In this document: positions 34,635-34,821 of the stretch, piece after piece
Layout: the number at the start of each line of letters is the position of its first letter
Position numbering within the stretch: the first letter of the stretch is position 1
Source of the DNA: DATKWS01 sp035529435
Lineage (GTDB): Bacteria > Krumholzibacteriota > Krumholzibacteriia > Krumholzibacteriales > Krumholzibacteriaceae
DNA length: 34,821 nucleotides
NCBI GenBank assembly: GCA_035529435.1
Contig: DATKWS010000075.1
Coordinates: 1 to 34,821, forward strand
Reading direction: 5' to 3'
Position numbers and translations under genes: made by a program
Notes under the pieces: model-generated
Database searches by the model: none
Told to the model about the DNA's origin: nothing
Seen by the model: only the letters and a program-made list of their open reading frames with translations

Positions 34635-34821
34635 GGTGTGCGAGAAGCGCCTCCCTCACCAGCCCTTCCCCCTCCTCGAGAAGTGCGCCGTCCACGGCGA
34701 GACGCCTGACCTGATCGGGGCGCACGAAGTAGAAGAGTACGCCGCCCCCGAGCGTGATATCGAATCGCGCGAGCGCCGTTGCATAGAGAATACCCTGCGT
34801 GCGGTACGTGAGGAATCGCGC
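34627..34821 (-). CDS. 3' end of an unidentified protein (possible PD-(D/E)XK nuclease C-terminus)
   Basis: Minus strand, 64 codons open from the window edge to TAA at 34629-34627. The visible part reads FLTYRTQGILYATALARF then VLFYFVRPDQVRRL. The pattern of a Tyr-x-x-Gln followed by LYA-x-AL and a strand with FYFVRP resembles the last motif of RecB/AddA-type exonuclease domains. That is a weak resemblance only. The reading frame is clean, with codon use like its neighbours, so it is probably a real gene end. Confidence 0.55.
   Translation of the reverse strand, partial: ARFLTYRTQGILYATALARFDITLGGGVLFYFVRPDQVRRLAVDGALLEEGEGLVREALLAHLT

Overview
The window is GC-rich (roughly 58-60% by eye, not computed) and gene-dense. 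The frame-shifted cysteine protease at the left edge carries an 'NYPNPFN' C-terminal secretion/sorting-type domain. That domain is common in Bacteroidetes and in FCB-type candidate phyla (Krumholzibacteriota, Eisenbacteria, Zixibacteria, Latescibacterota and relatives). Together with an S46 peptidase, sulfide-type Thi4, an Fe-S type TrpRS and a two-kinase gene set, this suggests an uncultured, probably anaerobic or microaerophilic FCB-like bacterium that lives on peptides and amino acids. The taxonomic placement is inference.

Layout. (1) 1-5.9 kb: a papain-like secreted protease (5' partial, frame-shifted) converges on a minus-strand group of CBS membrane protein, EamA exporter and S46 dipeptidyl-peptidase lipoprotein. 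(2) 5.97-16.55 kb: a ten-gene minus-strand chemotaxis operon, in transcription order cheR, mcp, cheW, cheD, cheB, cheA, cheC, cheY, a large TPR protein, and a DUF4388(PATAN)-TPR protein. Several junctions overlap or nearly abut, and no flagellar genes are present. (3) 16.8-19.5 kb: a PhzF-family enzyme on plus and an orphan GAF-PAS histidine kinase on minus. (4) 19.9-22.7 kb: a tryptophan module on minus, tRNA-Trp(CCA), then trpS, then a tryptophanase. (5) 22.8-24.7 kb: pruA with a good sigma70-type promoter and an intrinsic terminator. (6) 24.7-26.85 kb: divergent pepD and yjbQ. (7) 26.85-27.33 kb: a 487-base gene-free interval between two converging genes, holding a strongly self-complementary ~200-base element (candidate structured RNA or small mobile element) and an AT-rich tract. 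(8) 27.3-32.3 kb: a minus-strand operon of ABC-class ATPase, NarX-like kinase and NarL-like regulator. (9) 32.6-34.8 kb: thi4, a dipeptide epimerase, and the 3' end of an unidentified minus-strand gene.

How they fit together. Secreted protease, S46 dipeptidyl-peptidase, PepD and dipeptide epimerase would break down and recycle peptides. Tryptophanase and PruA use tryptophan and proline/glutamate-semialdehyde. EamA may export metabolites. The chemotaxis operon supplies directed motility, possibly through type IV pili or gliding because its last two genes are a TPR protein and a PATAN-type protein. Thi4 and YjbQ both touch thiamine synthesis.

The signals most worth following are the inverted-repeat element at 26867-27070, the tRNA-Trp/TrpRS/tryptophanase unit (unusual A73 discriminator, Fe-S cysteine motif in TrpRS), and the TPR/PATAN tail of the chemotaxis operon.
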